Under the pieces are notes generated by a model. It was not told the DNA's origin. It was given only the letters and a program-made list of their open reading frames with translations, and searched no databases. A stretch of DNA of 42,116 bases from Candidatus Brocadiia bacterium (GTDB lineage: Bacteria > Planctomycetota > Uabimicrobiia > Uabimicrobiales > JABWCH01): NCBI GenBank assembly GCA_013359215.1, contig JABWCH010000083.1, forward strand, positions 1 to 42,116. The letters run 5' to 3'. Numbering within the stretch: the stretch's first letter is position 1; every line of letters starts with the position of its first letter. Below are positions 8,390 to 18,155 of the stretch, piece by piece. Position numbers and translations under genes: made by a program.

Positions 8390-11300
8390 CTATTTTTCTC
8401 CAGACAAAATAAAAGCAGCCCAGACACGAAGGCTGTAAATATCTTCGCCTTTTGCTCCACGCATGCCAAGACGATTTTTTTTTATCCATTCCAACCTGGT
8501 TTCTCTCAATGACTGGAGCTTACCTTTTTTATGATGCCATAGCCTTTTATAAAAAGCTTCCATAAAAGCTTGTGTTCCAACATCATCCACTTTCCAAAGA
8601 CTAATCAGCATCGACCTGACACCAGCGACCTGAGCCGCCATGCGCAGGCCAGATATACCCTGTCCTGAGATGCCTACCCCTATCCCTGTCTCGCAAGCAG
8701 ATAGCGTAAGAAGGGACATGCCTCTTAGATTGATGGCTGCCAATTCTTCTGCAGTAAGGATGCCATCGTTAAAGTTCGCTGAATTTTGTTTTAGATTCGC
8801 ACCAGCTAAAACGATTCCAGAATAAAGGTAAGGATTTATTCCGTCTTTTGATTTAAAAAAGTTTAAGGTAAGCTGAGACTCTTCTTCAGGATTAAAAAGC
8901 ATATCAATGTCCCTGTTTTTTTTACTGCGAGTGTTTTGTTCCTCTTGTAAAATACTTTTAAAAAAGCCATGAGTAGCAAGGTGGCAATATTTTATGCCTG
9001 GTGCTTTTCTTATAAGATTTTCTTCACAGGCTTCTTGTTTTGAGAGATATATAAGAGGATTTTGAGGATGTGTTTTTTTATAAATTTTGGCTAAATTTTT
9101 CGCTTCCCATTCTGCTCCTGGCAAATCGCCCCAAAAGGATTCCCCTTTTTCAGGGGAATCTAACGAAGAAGACCGAGAAGCAATTTGGTGTGAAACTTTA
9201 GGTTTGCCGCTATAAGAGACACCACCCAAGCAGAGGAATCCTTCGTTTGATTGTGGCGATTCAGAAGAATACTCTAACAGATCTAAAGGCGAAGAAAGAT
9301 AAAGAATTTCTATTCGTTCTGCAAGAAACATGCTTCTGTTTTGGTTCTTTCTGATAAGAGCCTCGAAAGGAATGAAACATAAAATATCATCAGGGATGAT
9401 ATATGCCCTGGTTTTATCTCTAAGATGTTTTTGTAGAGGTTTCCAGACTAAGCGATATAAAGCCTCTCCTGATGTTTCCCCATCTATGAGTATATTTTTT
9501 CCAGAGATTAATTCCTGGCGAAAGCTCTCTGCTGCCTGACGTACAGGCAATGCTTCCCCTAAATCTACGCGAACCACAGTTCCTTTTGGTTTTATTATAA
9601 AAGCTATGAGTCGCTCTTTATTGTATAGACCGACAATTCTTCTTGGCTCAGTATGATTATAAAATAAAAAATCCACCAAAACATCTTCTTGGCCTAGCGT
9701 ATTTTGCAAGCCTTGTATATCGGATGCAAAGTTCTTTTGATTTTGGGAGAATCCTCTGCTTATCTGCCTTAGCTCCCTCTCTGCTTTTTCTTTCTGTTCT
9801 AATGCTTCCTGAGCAATCTTTTTTTGCTCTTGGGTAGGGTTTGGCAAAATAGAGGCAGCCGCATATTCCCTTCTGGCCTTGCTGAGTTGCTCATAAAGTT
9901 GGGCTATTTGAGGTGTCTCTGTGGCAAGAACTCTATCCCTCAAAGTACGGGAACTAATGCCTCTATAAAGCATTAGATTGCTATAAACTTGCTTTTGATC
10001 TAAAGGTGAAAGCAGTCCAGAAAGAAAGATTCCTAACCTAAAGCGAATATGTGCCTGGAGATAGCTTTCTTGTTGTCGCTCTGTTAAAGAAGGAAAAACA
10101 AGACACATTCTGTGAATCATTTCGGTAAAGGAAGAAAGCAAATTTAGATTTTGCGCTTCTTTATCTTTTTTATTACGAATGTTCTTAGTTAAGTTATATT
10201 TTTTTTGATCTGTATTTTTTGCCTCATGAGCTTTTTTTATGCTTTTGCCCATCAGTAGCCCTAGATCGACAGAAGCATTTGTATCGATATTTCGATAGAA
10301 ATCAATCCAAGACAAAGTTGTTTTAATATCAGGATGATCTTTGGGCAGTATTTTTTGTTTTATTTCCAACGCTCTATTGAAAAGATAATCATACGAATTC
10401 TCTCCATAGGAAAATTTTATCGAACCTAATCTTAAAAAAATATCTGCTATTAAAAGCTGATTTTCTCTAAGCTGTTTTTTTTCCGAGGAATTTTCTAGCA
10501 AATCTAAAGCTTTGTTAAAATAAATTTCTGCTCCTAGCGCATCTTTCTTGCGAAGTACTAAACTTCCCAATATATATAGGTTTTTTGCAATATCCAGGTT
10601 ACTTCCATTTTTTTGCCATATTTTACGGGCTTTACGACAGAAAACTTCAGCAGCGATATGGTCACCTTTAGCTTCCAAAAGATATGCAAGATGATCCAGA
10701 CTAGTGGCAACATCAATGTGGTCTTTCCCAAGATGCTTTTCTCGTATTTCCAAGGATTTACGGCAAAGTGTCTCGGCAGCGATACGGTCGCCTTTAGCCC
10801 CAAGAAGAGCTGAAAGATGATCCAGACTAGTGGCGACATCAATGTGGTCTTTCCCTAAATGTTTTTCTCGTATTTCCAAGGCTCTACGCAAAAGGATTTC
10901 GCATTCTTCATAGTTTCCTTTACTTCCCCAACTGCCAGCAAGATGATCCAGACTATTGGCGACATCAATGTGGTCTTTCCCCAGATGCTTTTCCCGTATT
11001 TCCAATGCTCTGCGGCTAAAAGATTCGGCATTGGCATAATCTCCTTTTATTTCGAGAATATTGGCTAGAGTATATAAGCTCACAGCAAGATCAATATGAT
11101 CAGCAGGAAGGTATTTAGAATAAAGGAATATATTGAATTTTAAAAATCGTTCGCTTTTATCATATTCCTCTGTCTTGTATAGCTGGATTCCTTTTTCTTG
11201 TATTTTTTTTGCGAGATTCAGAGCGTTTTCTGTGCTAAGATTTTCTAATTCCTGCTCAAAAAAATTCTCTTCATCCTCTTTTTCCACGCCAGTATTCTCA

Positions 11301-11467
11301 ATATTCCCTTCCTGCAAAGCAAAAAACAGAATACAAAAAACGAGAAATAGCCCTGCTACAAAAAAAAATTTTTTGTATTGGGCGTTTTGTAAAAATAAAA
11401 ATTTTTTTTGTTCTTTTCTTTTCTGAGAATTCCGTGCAGAAAATAGTATTTTCTTCTTTATTTCCAT
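8390..11467 (-). CDS. membrane-anchored TPR-CHAT peptidase
   Basis: The 1025-aa product is a predicted clan CD cysteine peptidase. Residues about 33-52 form an N-terminal transmembrane anchor after a basic head. About 85-390 are kinesin-light-chain-type TPRs, several almost identical (core ALEIREKHLGKDHIDVA). A helical linker follows. The CHAT domain occupies about 690-1025 with His833 (LATHGFF) and Cys925 (LSACETG), both in the expected context. CHAT domains are relatives of separase and caspase; the TPR-CHAT Csx29 of type III-E CRISPR is an established example of this architecture. No CRISPR genes are nearby. It is coupled to the FGE-like gene downstream and follows the ankyrin gene by about 60 bases. 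Confidence 0.93.
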   Translation of the reverse strand: MEIKKKILFSARNSQKRKEQKKFLFLQNAQYKKFFFVAGLFLVFCILFFALQEGNIENTGVEKEDEENFFEQELENLSTENALNLAKKIQEKGIQLYKTEEYDKSERFLKFNIFLYSKYLPADHIDLAVSLYTLANILEIKGDYANAESFSRRALEIREKHLGKDHIDVANSLDHLAGSWGSKGNYEECEILLRRALEIREKHLGKDHIDVATSLDHLSALLGAKGDRIAAETLCRKSLEIREKHLGKDHIDVATSLDHLAYLLEAKGDHIAAEVFCRKARKIWQKNGSNLDIAKNLYILGSLVLRKKDALGAEIYFNKALDLLENSSEKKQLRENQLLIADIFLRLGSIKFSYGENSYDYLFNRALEIKQKILPKDHPDIKTTLSWIDFYRNIDTNASVDLGLLMGKSIKKAHEAKNTDQKKYNLTKNIRNKKDKEAQNLNLLSSFTEMIHRMCLVFPSLTERQQESYLQAHIRFRLGIFLSGLLSPLDQKQVYSNLMLYRGISSRTLRDRVLATETPQIAQLYEQLSKARREYAAASILPNPTQEQKKIAQEALEQKEKAERELRQISRGFSQNQKNFASDIQGLQNTLGQEDVLVDFLFYNHTEPRRIVGLYNKERLIAFIIKPKGTVVRVDLGEALPVRQAAESFRQELISGKNILIDGETSGEALYRLVWKPLQKHLRDKTRAYIIPDDILCFIPFEALIRKNQNRSMFLAERIEILYLSSPLDLLEYSSESPQSNEGFLCLGGVSYSGKPKVSHQIASRSSSLDSPEKGESFWGDLPGAEWEAKNLAKIYKKTHPQNPLIYLSKQEACEENLIRKAPGIKYCHLATHGFFKSILQEEQNTRSKKNRDIDMLFNPEEESQLTLNFFKSKDGINPYLYSGIVLAGANLKQNSANFNDGILTAEELAAINLRGMSLLTLSACETGIGVGISGQGISGLRMAAQVAGVRSMLISLWKVDDVGTQAFMEAFYKRLWHHKKGKLQSLRETRLEWIKKNRLGMRGAKGEDIYSLRVWAAFILSGEK
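10640..11040 (-). repeat. tandem ~126-bp repeats encoding near-identical TPRs
   Basis: Three to four copies of a 126-bp (42-codon) unit lie in the CHAT gene. Long stretches are identical at the DNA level, for example around CATCAATGTGGTCTTTCC, which recurs at about 10711, 10837 and 10963. Conservation at silent sites points to recent duplication or gene conversion rather than selection on protein alone. Confidence 0.8.
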
Positions 11468-11529
11468 TTTAAAATTTTCCTAATTTTTAAGATAAATAGC
11501 TTGATAAAGTAAGCCAGGGTTATTCAAGG

Positions 11530-13602
11530 CTATTTTGTCATGATTTTTTTGAGGAAAACAACTATACTATCTTCTTTTTTTTCCTCAGCTAAATCTAAGG
11601 CTGTTTTTCCCATGTCATCTTTTGCTTTTAGGTTAGATCCAGAAGAAACCAAAACTTTTACAATTTCCAAATGACCTCTTTCTGCTGCGTGTATTAAAGC
11701 TGTTTTCCCAGACATTTTTCCGCAATCTTCTTTGTCATTCACATTAGCCCCAGAAAAAATTAAAGCTTTTACAATGTCCAAATGGCCTCTTTCCGCTGCA
11801 TAGATTAAAGCTGTTGCACCATAATCATCTTTCATAGATATATCAGCCTTTGCGTGAATCAAAGCTTTTACAATGTCCAAATGGCCTCTTTCCGCTGCGT
11901 GTATTAGCGCAGTAAACCCAGAATCGTCTTTTAAATTTATGCTAGATTTATAAAATAGCAGAAGATTTACGATATTTAGATAGTTCTTTTCAGAAGCATG
12001 CATTAAAGCGGTTCTTCCTTCTTTGTCTTTGATTGTAGTATCTGGTTTGGCCTGGATCAAAATTTTGGCTATTTCCCAATGTTTTTTTTCTAGTGCATAG
12101 AGCAAAGAAAATTTATCATCTTTGTCTTGTAAATCAAGATTCGCCTGAGAAGCAATCAAAGCTTTTGCAACATTAAGATTCCCTTTTTCTGATGCGTACA
12201 TCAATGCTGTTTTTCCATCTTTGTCTTGCAAATCAAGATTCGCCTGAGAAGCAATCAAAGCTTTTACAACATCAAGATTTCCTTTTTCTGATGCGTACAT
12301 CAATGCTGTTTTGCCTTGATAATTTTGTAAATTCAAATTAGCACCTGCTAAAACCAAGGCATTTGCCAGAAGGAAATAATCTTTTTCCAATGCTATCATT
12401 AAGGCTGTTTTCATGGTTTCATTTTGTTCATCAAGATTAGCATTCTCTTCTATCAAGGCTTTGGCTATCTCATAATTCCCTATTTCTGAAGCAAGCAATA
12501 AAGGTGTAGTTGCCTCTCTTCCTTTTAGGAAGCATTCGTTATTTACATCAGCTTGGGCAGAGATCAAGGCTTTTGCTACCTCTGAATGTCCTTTATCTAT
12601 TGCCAAAATCAGGGCAGAAACACCATCTTCGTTTGTTATATTGGCATCCGCCTTAGCCTGGATCAATGATTTTACTATTTCAAGAAAGCCCGATTCTGAA
12701 GAGATCATCAAAGCTGTCTTCTTCTCTTCAAACTGCATACCTACATTGACATCGGCTTTGGCCGCTATCAATAGATTAAGAATTTCAAGACGGTTGCCTT
12801 TCACAGCGCATAGTAAAGCATGAGAAAGGGCAGCCATTGAATCATTGCGCGTTATAAAAAGCTTTACGATTTCCGAATATCCCTGGTAGGCAGCATAACC
12901 AAAAGCATCTTTTTCATCTTCTATCCTCTGGCTTGCTTCTAACAAAGATTTTACCATCAAAGTATGCTCTTTGGACGCAAGACAAGCATAAGACAATGCT
13001 GTCCTTCCTAGAGAGTCTTTTATATGGATGTCTGCTTTAGCCGCCAGCAACATTTTGGCTACATCCTCATGTCCCTTGTCTGCTGCATACATTATTGCTG
13101 TTTGTCCAACGCCCAAAAGCTTAAATTTATCGTTTATTCTTTTTGTATTTACATTGGCTTTAGCCGTTATTAAGGCTCTCACAATATCAAGATGCCCACA
13201 TTCTGATGCAAGCATCAAAGCTGTCATCCCGTCTTCATCCACTGCATTGCTGTCTGCTCTAGCATCCAAAAATATCTTCAAAATTTCTAAATATTTTTTT
13301 TGCTCTCCTGCTATCGGTAGCTTTTTGTAATTCAATGTTCTCACATGATTGCCTAGCAATATTTTTACGACATATAGCAAAGGAGTATCTAGCGTCATTT
13401 CTTCGCTATTATAATCGGTATACATAGCATCAGAATTCCTAAAACGCTTATTGACATCTACCCCTTTTTTTAACATTTTTTTTATTTTATCTAAATCAGC
13501 ATCTAATATTGCTTTTGCAAAGTCTTTCTGTGTATCACCATATAAAAATAGATGAAAAAATAAAAAAAAACAAAGGATAGATAAAAAATTTTTTTCATAC
13601 AT
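11530..13602 (-). CDS. exported ankyrin-repeat protein
   Basis: The 690-aa product starts with a signal peptide (about 1-22) and then consists almost entirely of about 17 ankyrin repeats with the signature GKTALMYASEKGNLDVVKAL. Two adjacent repeats (DNA about 12120-12320) are nearly identical, a sign of recent expansion. The ATG lies 3 bases after the HEAT gene's stop codon, so the two are almost certainly co-transcribed. Ankyrin stacks bind proteins; the partner is unknown. It could serve as adaptor for the CHAT peptidase encoded next. Confidence 0.92.
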   Translation of the reverse strand: MYEKNFLSILCFFLFFHLFLYGDTQKDFAKAILDADLDKIKKMLKKGVDVNKRFRNSDAMYTDYNSEEMTLDTPLLYVVKILLGNHVRTLNYKKLPIAGEQKKYLEILKIFLDARADSNAVDEDGMTALMLASECGHLDIVRALITAKANVNTKRINDKFKLLGVGQTAIMYAADKGHEDVAKMLLAAKADIHIKDSLGRTALSYACLASKEHTLMVKSLLEASQRIEDEKDAFGYAAYQGYSEIVKLFITRNDSMAALSHALLCAVKGNRLEILNLLIAAKADVNVGMQFEEKKTALMISSESGFLEIVKSLIQAKADANITNEDGVSALILAIDKGHSEVAKALISAQADVNNECFLKGREATTPLLLASEIGNYEIAKALIEENANLDEQNETMKTALMIALEKDYFLLANALVLAGANLNLQNYQGKTALMYASEKGNLDVVKALIASQANLDLQDKDGKTALMYASEKGNLNVAKALIASQANLDLQDKDDKFSLLYALEKKHWEIAKILIQAKPDTTIKDKEGRTALMHASEKNYLNIVNLLLFYKSSINLKDDSGFTALIHAAERGHLDIVKALIHAKADISMKDDYGATALIYAAERGHLDIVKALIFSGANVNDKEDCGKMSGKTALIHAAERGHLEIVKVLVSSGSNLKAKDDMGKTALDLAEEKKEDSIVVFLKKIMTK

Positions 13603-13605
13603 AAT

Positions 13606-16035
13606 TCATATCCAATACAACCTGATTATTGTTATCAAGATAGCAATAATAATAGCCACGATCACAATCTGTTCGTATAAGGATTCTTTTTGTTTTAGAA
13701 TTTTTTTATAGTTTTTTAGTAGAAAATTTTTGATTGACTCTGCCTCTGGGAGTTGATGCCACTTAGAATCTATCATGTCCAAAACACTTACTGTAGTTTT
13801 CCAAAAGGCTTCTTTTTCTTTTATCTCTGAGACGGAGAGAAGATTATGCTTTGTGATATTCATTCTTTTTAATATATCAGGAATACACGATTTGGCTTCG
13901 GGGGTTTTAGGCCATTCTGGGTGGATTTTATTGAGATAATCAAGAATCCTTTTGGATGCTTTTTCGTCTATTTCAGCAGCTCCCAGGCATCTCAAAAAAA
14001 TAGGGATTAAATCTGCGGGTTTTTGCGTTTTATACCATTCTGGGATTATCTTTTCTAGCCTGTCAAGGGAAGTGCTATGGAAGTTACCATATATACCGCC
14101 TATAGAGCCTATGTGGCGGACAAGCCATGGAATGGCTCGCGATCTGTTTTTGGATTTATTGCGCCAGTCTGGGTCAATTTTGTCCAGGGCATTTTCTGCG
14201 AAAGCAGTATTGTCTGGCTTCCATCCACCATGAAACATACTCATCATGCCAAAGCATTTTACAAGCTCGCTAGAACAACCTCTGGCTTCTCTGCTTTTAT
14301 GCCATCCTGGATGGATTTTTTCCAGTGCATCCACAATGTCTTGGAAGCCACTTTTTGAACTTGTTCCCAGGCTGATTATTAAATAGGGAACGAGCGACCT
14401 GGCTTCTTTTGATCTATGCCACTGTGGATCAATTTTGTCCAATGCTGCGGCGGCTTCCTTGTGGGCTTCTTCGCTGTGTATCGTGCGAATCAGAACAGGG
14501 ATGATACTTTTGGCTTCTGCGCCAATCTTTCCAAACATAGAAGCAGTTGCGCCAGAGACGGCCCTTGTCCTGATTCTTTTGATAAGCTCCAGGATTGAAT
14601 CCTTTCCTTCTTTGGTTTTGTACCATTCTGGATGAATTTTTTCCAACATCTCTAAAGACGGCTCGCTAATGCTACTGTGCCACTGGAGGTTTTGGACTAA
14701 CAAAGGAATCGCTGTTTTTGCCTGTATGCTTTTCAGCCATTCAGGATCGATTTTATTTAAAGATTCCATTGCAAAAGCCATAGTTTCCTTGGTTCGTGGT
14801 ATACAGCAACAGATCAAATGAGGTATGCCTGCTTTTGCCTCTTGTGTTTTATACCAATCAGGGGCGATTTTTTCTAGCATAGAAGATACTATGCTAAGTC
14901 TGCCATTTTTTAAAAGCTTCAGCAAATAAGGTATGCTTGCTTTTGCCTGGCCGCTTTTATGCCAATTTGGATCGATTTTTTCCAAAGTTTGCTTTAAAGC
15001 CTGATAGTATTCTGGCCAGTAAGTCTCGCTCAAATCATTTTTTGCCAGCAGAAAAATAAGATAAGGAATGGCTGTTTTTGCTTCTGGGCTTTTATGCCAC
15101 TCTGGATCAATCTTTTCCAATGCCAAAATCGTACTGGCATAATTGTAGCGGCTACCCAATCCTTTTAGCAGGTAGCGAATGGCTATGGGGGACGATATAG
15201 ACTGATTCCATGCTGGATCAATCTTTTCTAAAAATTCGGTTGCTGTTTTATAAATTGTCTCCCCATTTTTTAGAGCTTTTGCAAGAGTCAGGAGAGATTC
15301 TTTTGCCTGTTCTGTTTTATGCCATTCTGTATCAATTTTTTCCAAAGCATCCTTTGTGGCTTTTCGAATGTGGCTGTTTGTATTTGCCAGATCTTGAGCC
15401 AAAAGGCCAATCAGGGATTTGGCCTGCTCGGTTTTATGCCACAGAGTATCTCTTTTTTCTAAAGCTTGCAATGCTGCATCGCGCACTTCACGACTGCTAT
15501 CTTTCAAGGCTAGGATAAAAATATTTCTATACGAAGCATGATTTTGGCTGGCTTTTCCTATTAACCCATAAGTATTTAATATATAAATAGTTGAATGCGA
15601 AGCATCATCCTGGCATATTTTGTCCAGTGCTTGAATCGCATTTTTTCTCACCTCCCAATGATTTTTTTTCAATGCCTTGATAAAATAAGGAATAGCACCT
15701 TGTGCTTCCTCTGTTTTATTCCATACACAATCGATTTTTTCCAAAGCACTATAAGCTGCTTTTCGGACCCATGCGTTGCGGTCGATTAAGGCATAAACAA
15801 GCAACTGCATCGCTTCCCTGGCATTTGTCCCTATGTTTCCCAGAGCTTCCGCCGCAAACCTGCGAAGATTTATCTCTTTTAAGAATACTGAAACCAGATC
15901 AGGAATGGCTGATTTTTCTTTTCTTTCCCCTAATATTTTTATCGCCAGCCTTTTCATTTTATGAGAACCTGTTTGCAAGATACAAACCAGGTATGATGTG
16001 GGCAATTCTGCCATATTTTGGTAATTTTTTTCCAT
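13606..16035 (-). CDS. variant HEAT-repeat protein with C-terminal membrane anchor
   Basis: The 809-aa product has no signal peptide. Its first ~130 residues are ordinary HEAT repeats. Most of the rest is a HEAT variant in which each unit carries a LEKIDPEWHKTEEAK-like linker before the IPYLI helix; I count about 15 occurrences of this W-centred motif. A single transmembrane segment (about 788-809) ends the protein, so it is probably tail-anchored with the solenoid in the cytosol. AAGGAG precedes the ATG at a good distance. It is the first gene of the run that continues into ankyrin, TPR-CHAT, FGE-like and pseudopilin genes. Confidence 0.9.
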   Translation of the reverse strand: MEKNYQNMAELPTSYLVCILQTGSHKMKRLAIKILGERKEKSAIPDLVSVFLKEINLRRFAAEALGNIGTNAREAMQLLVYALIDRNAWVRKAAYSALEKIDCVWNKTEEAQGAIPYFIKALKKNHWEVRKNAIQALDKICQDDASHSTIYILNTYGLIGKASQNHASYRNIFILALKDSSREVRDAALQALEKRDTLWHKTEQAKSLIGLLAQDLANTNSHIRKATKDALEKIDTEWHKTEQAKESLLTLAKALKNGETIYKTATEFLEKIDPAWNQSISSPIAIRYLLKGLGSRYNYASTILALEKIDPEWHKSPEAKTAIPYLIFLLAKNDLSETYWPEYYQALKQTLEKIDPNWHKSGQAKASIPYLLKLLKNGRLSIVSSMLEKIAPDWYKTQEAKAGIPHLICCCIPRTKETMAFAMESLNKIDPEWLKSIQAKTAIPLLVQNLQWHSSISEPSLEMLEKIHPEWYKTKEGKDSILELIKRIRTRAVSGATASMFGKIGAEAKSIIPVLIRTIHSEEAHKEAAAALDKIDPQWHRSKEARSLVPYLIISLGTSSKSGFQDIVDALEKIHPGWHKSREARGCSSELVKCFGMMSMFHGGWKPDNTAFAENALDKIDPDWRNKSKNRSRAIPWLVRHIGSIGGIYGNFHSTSLDRLEKIIPEWYKTQKPADLIPIFLRCLGAAEIDEKASKRILDYLNKIHPEWPKTPEAKSCIPDILKRMNITKHNLLSVSEIKEKEAFWKTTVSVLDMIDSKWHQLPEAESIKNFLLKNYKKILKQKESLYEQIVIVAIIIAILITIIRLYWI

Positions 16036-16048
16036 TTATAGCTCCTTA

Positions 16049-16150
16049 ATAGAAACTAAGAAGTAGATGTTTGCAGAAAAGGCAAAGATTTTTATCACGA
16101 ATAAGATGAATGGTCGAATGGTACGAATCGTTTTTATAAAAATTTCATTC
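16049..16150 (-). repeat. ATTCGT-type intergenic repeat, copy A
   Basis: About 100 bases whose reverse complement aligns closely with 26519-26616. Shared words include CTTATTCGTGATAAAAATC, CCATTCGACCATTC and GCAAACATCTA. The same orientation as here recurs at 32161-32243. It occupies most of the gap between the Lon-like gene and the HEAT gene. Confidence 0.8.
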
Positions 16151-16220
16151 TTGATGAATACCTTTTTGCTTTCTGCTTGTCCGAGATAGATAAATGAAGT
16201 ACAGAAAACAAGCTCGCTCT

Positions 16221-18155
16221 TTACTTGCGATTGCCTGGCGGCAAAGTAAACCAGAACATCGTTACGAATGTCCAATCCAGTGGATCTTCCATGCGAAGGA
16301 TATCCCTATCCATTTGTAATTTATCGCATTTTTTAGCAATAGAAGACAAGAAAAAGGGAATCCTGCCATATTTTTTTCCCCCTTCTCTGTACTGGCCTTT
16401 AGCATCTAGCCTAAGCTCTTTGGGGGAAATAGGGAATGTGGTTATGAGGATTTTGGCTGTTTCTTTGCCCCATATTTTTTGGCTATCGACTTTTAGTTTG
16501 ATCACGATTTTGGATTTGCCTGCTTCTATGGCTTGTGGCTCATTTATAGGGTAAAGGCATTGCAAGTGCCAAAGGCTATTGATGTGCAAAATAAGGGGAT
16601 ATATTTTTTCTTTGCTGTGGTTTTCTACCTCTATCCCGAAAATTTCTGCATGATCCAGATGAGGCATCTCGGTAGATTCAGCAATCGCTTTCATTTTTTT
16701 TAGCCTGACGCTCACAGAAAGGCTTGTCTCTGGGGCTTGCCAGTCTAAAATAAGATGGACTCTCTTCCATTCCAGAAGTGTATCCCTAAGCTTTTTGGCA
16801 GAAGCTTGATCCTCTTCCAGATCTATGGACAAAAAAGGAATTTCTTTTTTATGGGAAAGATAAGATTCTGTAGGATAAAGCATGATAGCTTTTTCTCTAT
16901 AAGAAATAACAGCATGGGATGCTGAGATGTCTTGGGAAATTTGTATCCATTGTTCTTGTTCCAGGTTTTGTAAAGTATTTTGAATGTACAACGGGATCTT
17001 TGCCTGGTTTTCTTGTGCAATATAAATCTTGAATGCTTTTTGCTTTGGGTTGCGAAAAAGCTCTCTGGCTTTCCAGCTTTCTTCATCCACCAAAGACAAA
17101 GAAGAAAGCCATGTAAAAGGAAGATCAATTCGCTTTGGGGAAATCGAATCCCATTCTTTTTTTGTAATCAGATAGGCTATGCTTTGTAAGGAAGACACAT
17201 CCTCTACCATGACAAGGGCTGCTTTTTGTGGATGTTGTTTGGAAATAAGCAAAAAAATAGAGCCATGAGAAACTCCCTGGACTGCACCGCCACCCAATTC
17301 TACTTTATCTAAAGCATGGTATATTTTATGGATACTCAGCTCTTGCCAAAATGCAAAATCTTCTTGTTTATCCCAGATGCGCAGCGAGAAAGATAAGGCC
17401 AGGGTCAAAGCCATGGCAACAAAGAAAGCCAGAATGCCCTGGATTTTTTTTAAGCTCAATCCCTTTTGCAAAAAAGGCCACTTCAGATCCATTGCCTCTG
17501 CCAGCAAAGGCAGTTCCTCTGGATGGCAGGAAACAACAGTTGTTTGATTTTCTTTTTTTTGCTTTATCAGATCATAGAAAATGTTTTTTTGGATAGAAAG
17601 GGGATGGATGCCGAATTGCCTTTCCAGGAGGTCTGCATCCCGTTTCGCAAGAACCAGGGCAAGAGCATTGTTTTTGCAGCAGGCCATCCATTTGTTATAC
17701 AGCGAGTAAGCACTGGATTCTATGCTGTCTTCCTGGCTTATCTGTTCTAGCCTGGCGTTATCCAGCCCCTGGTTTTTTTCCTGATATTGAAAGGCTGCGG
17801 AAAAAAGCACCAGATGCTTTATGCTTTTCTGGTCGTCAGGATTGCTTGCATAGTAGGATATTGCTAAAGCGGATGCAAGGCTATCTGAATATCCGCTATC
17901 TACAAGGTTATCAGGTCTTGCATTAGGGGGAGAAAAAGGTATTGTTTCAAACTCAAAACGATACCTTTCTTTGATATTTTGTGGCAATCTTTCCCAAACA
18001 AACATAGACCCACTATTTTGCCGCAAAGCAGATGTTGTGCCTCCTTTGCAAGAATGATAGCGTGCCAGCCTGGCTCTTACCAGAACCAGATACGATAGCT
18101 CTGGCGTTCCTGCATCAACAGGAAAACCTACCAAAAAAGAAAGTTTTTTTCTCAT
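16221..18155 (-). CDS. predicted Lon-like/TM protein with caspase-partner-type C-terminal module
   Basis: The 644-aa product has three parts. Residues about 15-225 look like a Lon (S16)-type protease fold: VDSGYSDSLASALAI matches the Lon SG-x-S-x-x-LA helix, and YNKWMACCKNNALALVLAKR matches the K-x-x-L-A-A...V-x-x-P strand, placing Ser90 and Lys155 as a possible dyad. One transmembrane helix follows (about 239-259). The rest resembles the non-peptidase half of the caspase at 20608-22773: GSIFLLI region, then FGIEVENHSKEKIYPLILHI and TAKILITTFP, a DUF4384-like beta domain. Its ATG overlaps the upstream stop codon (ATGA). The Lon assignment is inference; Ser-Lys spacing is longer than in Lon. 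Confidence 0.75.
   Translation of the reverse strand: MRKKLSFLVGFPVDAGTPELSYLVLVRARLARYHSCKGGTTSALRQNSGSMFVWERLPQNIKERYRFEFETIPFSPPNARPDNLVDSGYSDSLASALAISYYASNPDDQKSIKHLVLFSAAFQYQEKNQGLDNARLEQISQEDSIESSAYSLYNKWMACCKNNALALVLAKRDADLLERQFGIHPLSIQKNIFYDLIKQKKENQTTVVSCHPEELPLLAEAMDLKWPFLQKGLSLKKIQGILAFFVAMALTLALSFSLRIWDKQEDFAFWQELSIHKIYHALDKVELGGGAVQGVSHGSIFLLISKQHPQKAALVMVEDVSSLQSIAYLITKKEWDSISPKRIDLPFTWLSSLSLVDEESWKARELFRNPKQKAFKIYIAQENQAKIPLYIQNTLQNLEQEQWIQISQDISASHAVISYREKAIMLYPTESYLSHKKEIPFLSIDLEEDQASAKKLRDTLLEWKRVHLILDWQAPETSLSVSVRLKKMKAIAESTEMPHLDHAEIFGIEVENHSKEKIYPLILHINSLWHLQCLYPINEPQAIEAGKSKIVIKLKVDSQKIWGKETAKILITTFPISPKELRLDAKGQYREGGKKYGRIPFFLSSIAKKCDKLQMDRDILRMEDPLDWTFVTMFWFTLPPGNRK

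Noticed and set aside
8390..11467. Type III-E CRISPR-associated TPR-CHAT (Csx29)
   Set aside because: The domain order is similar, but there is no CRISPR array, no gRAMP effector and no Csx30/31 nearby, and the protein has a membrane anchor.
16036..16275. 79-codon minus-strand ORF before the HEAT gene
   Set aside because: Most of it is repeat copy A plus the end of the Lon-like gene in another frame, so it is an artefact of repeat sequence.
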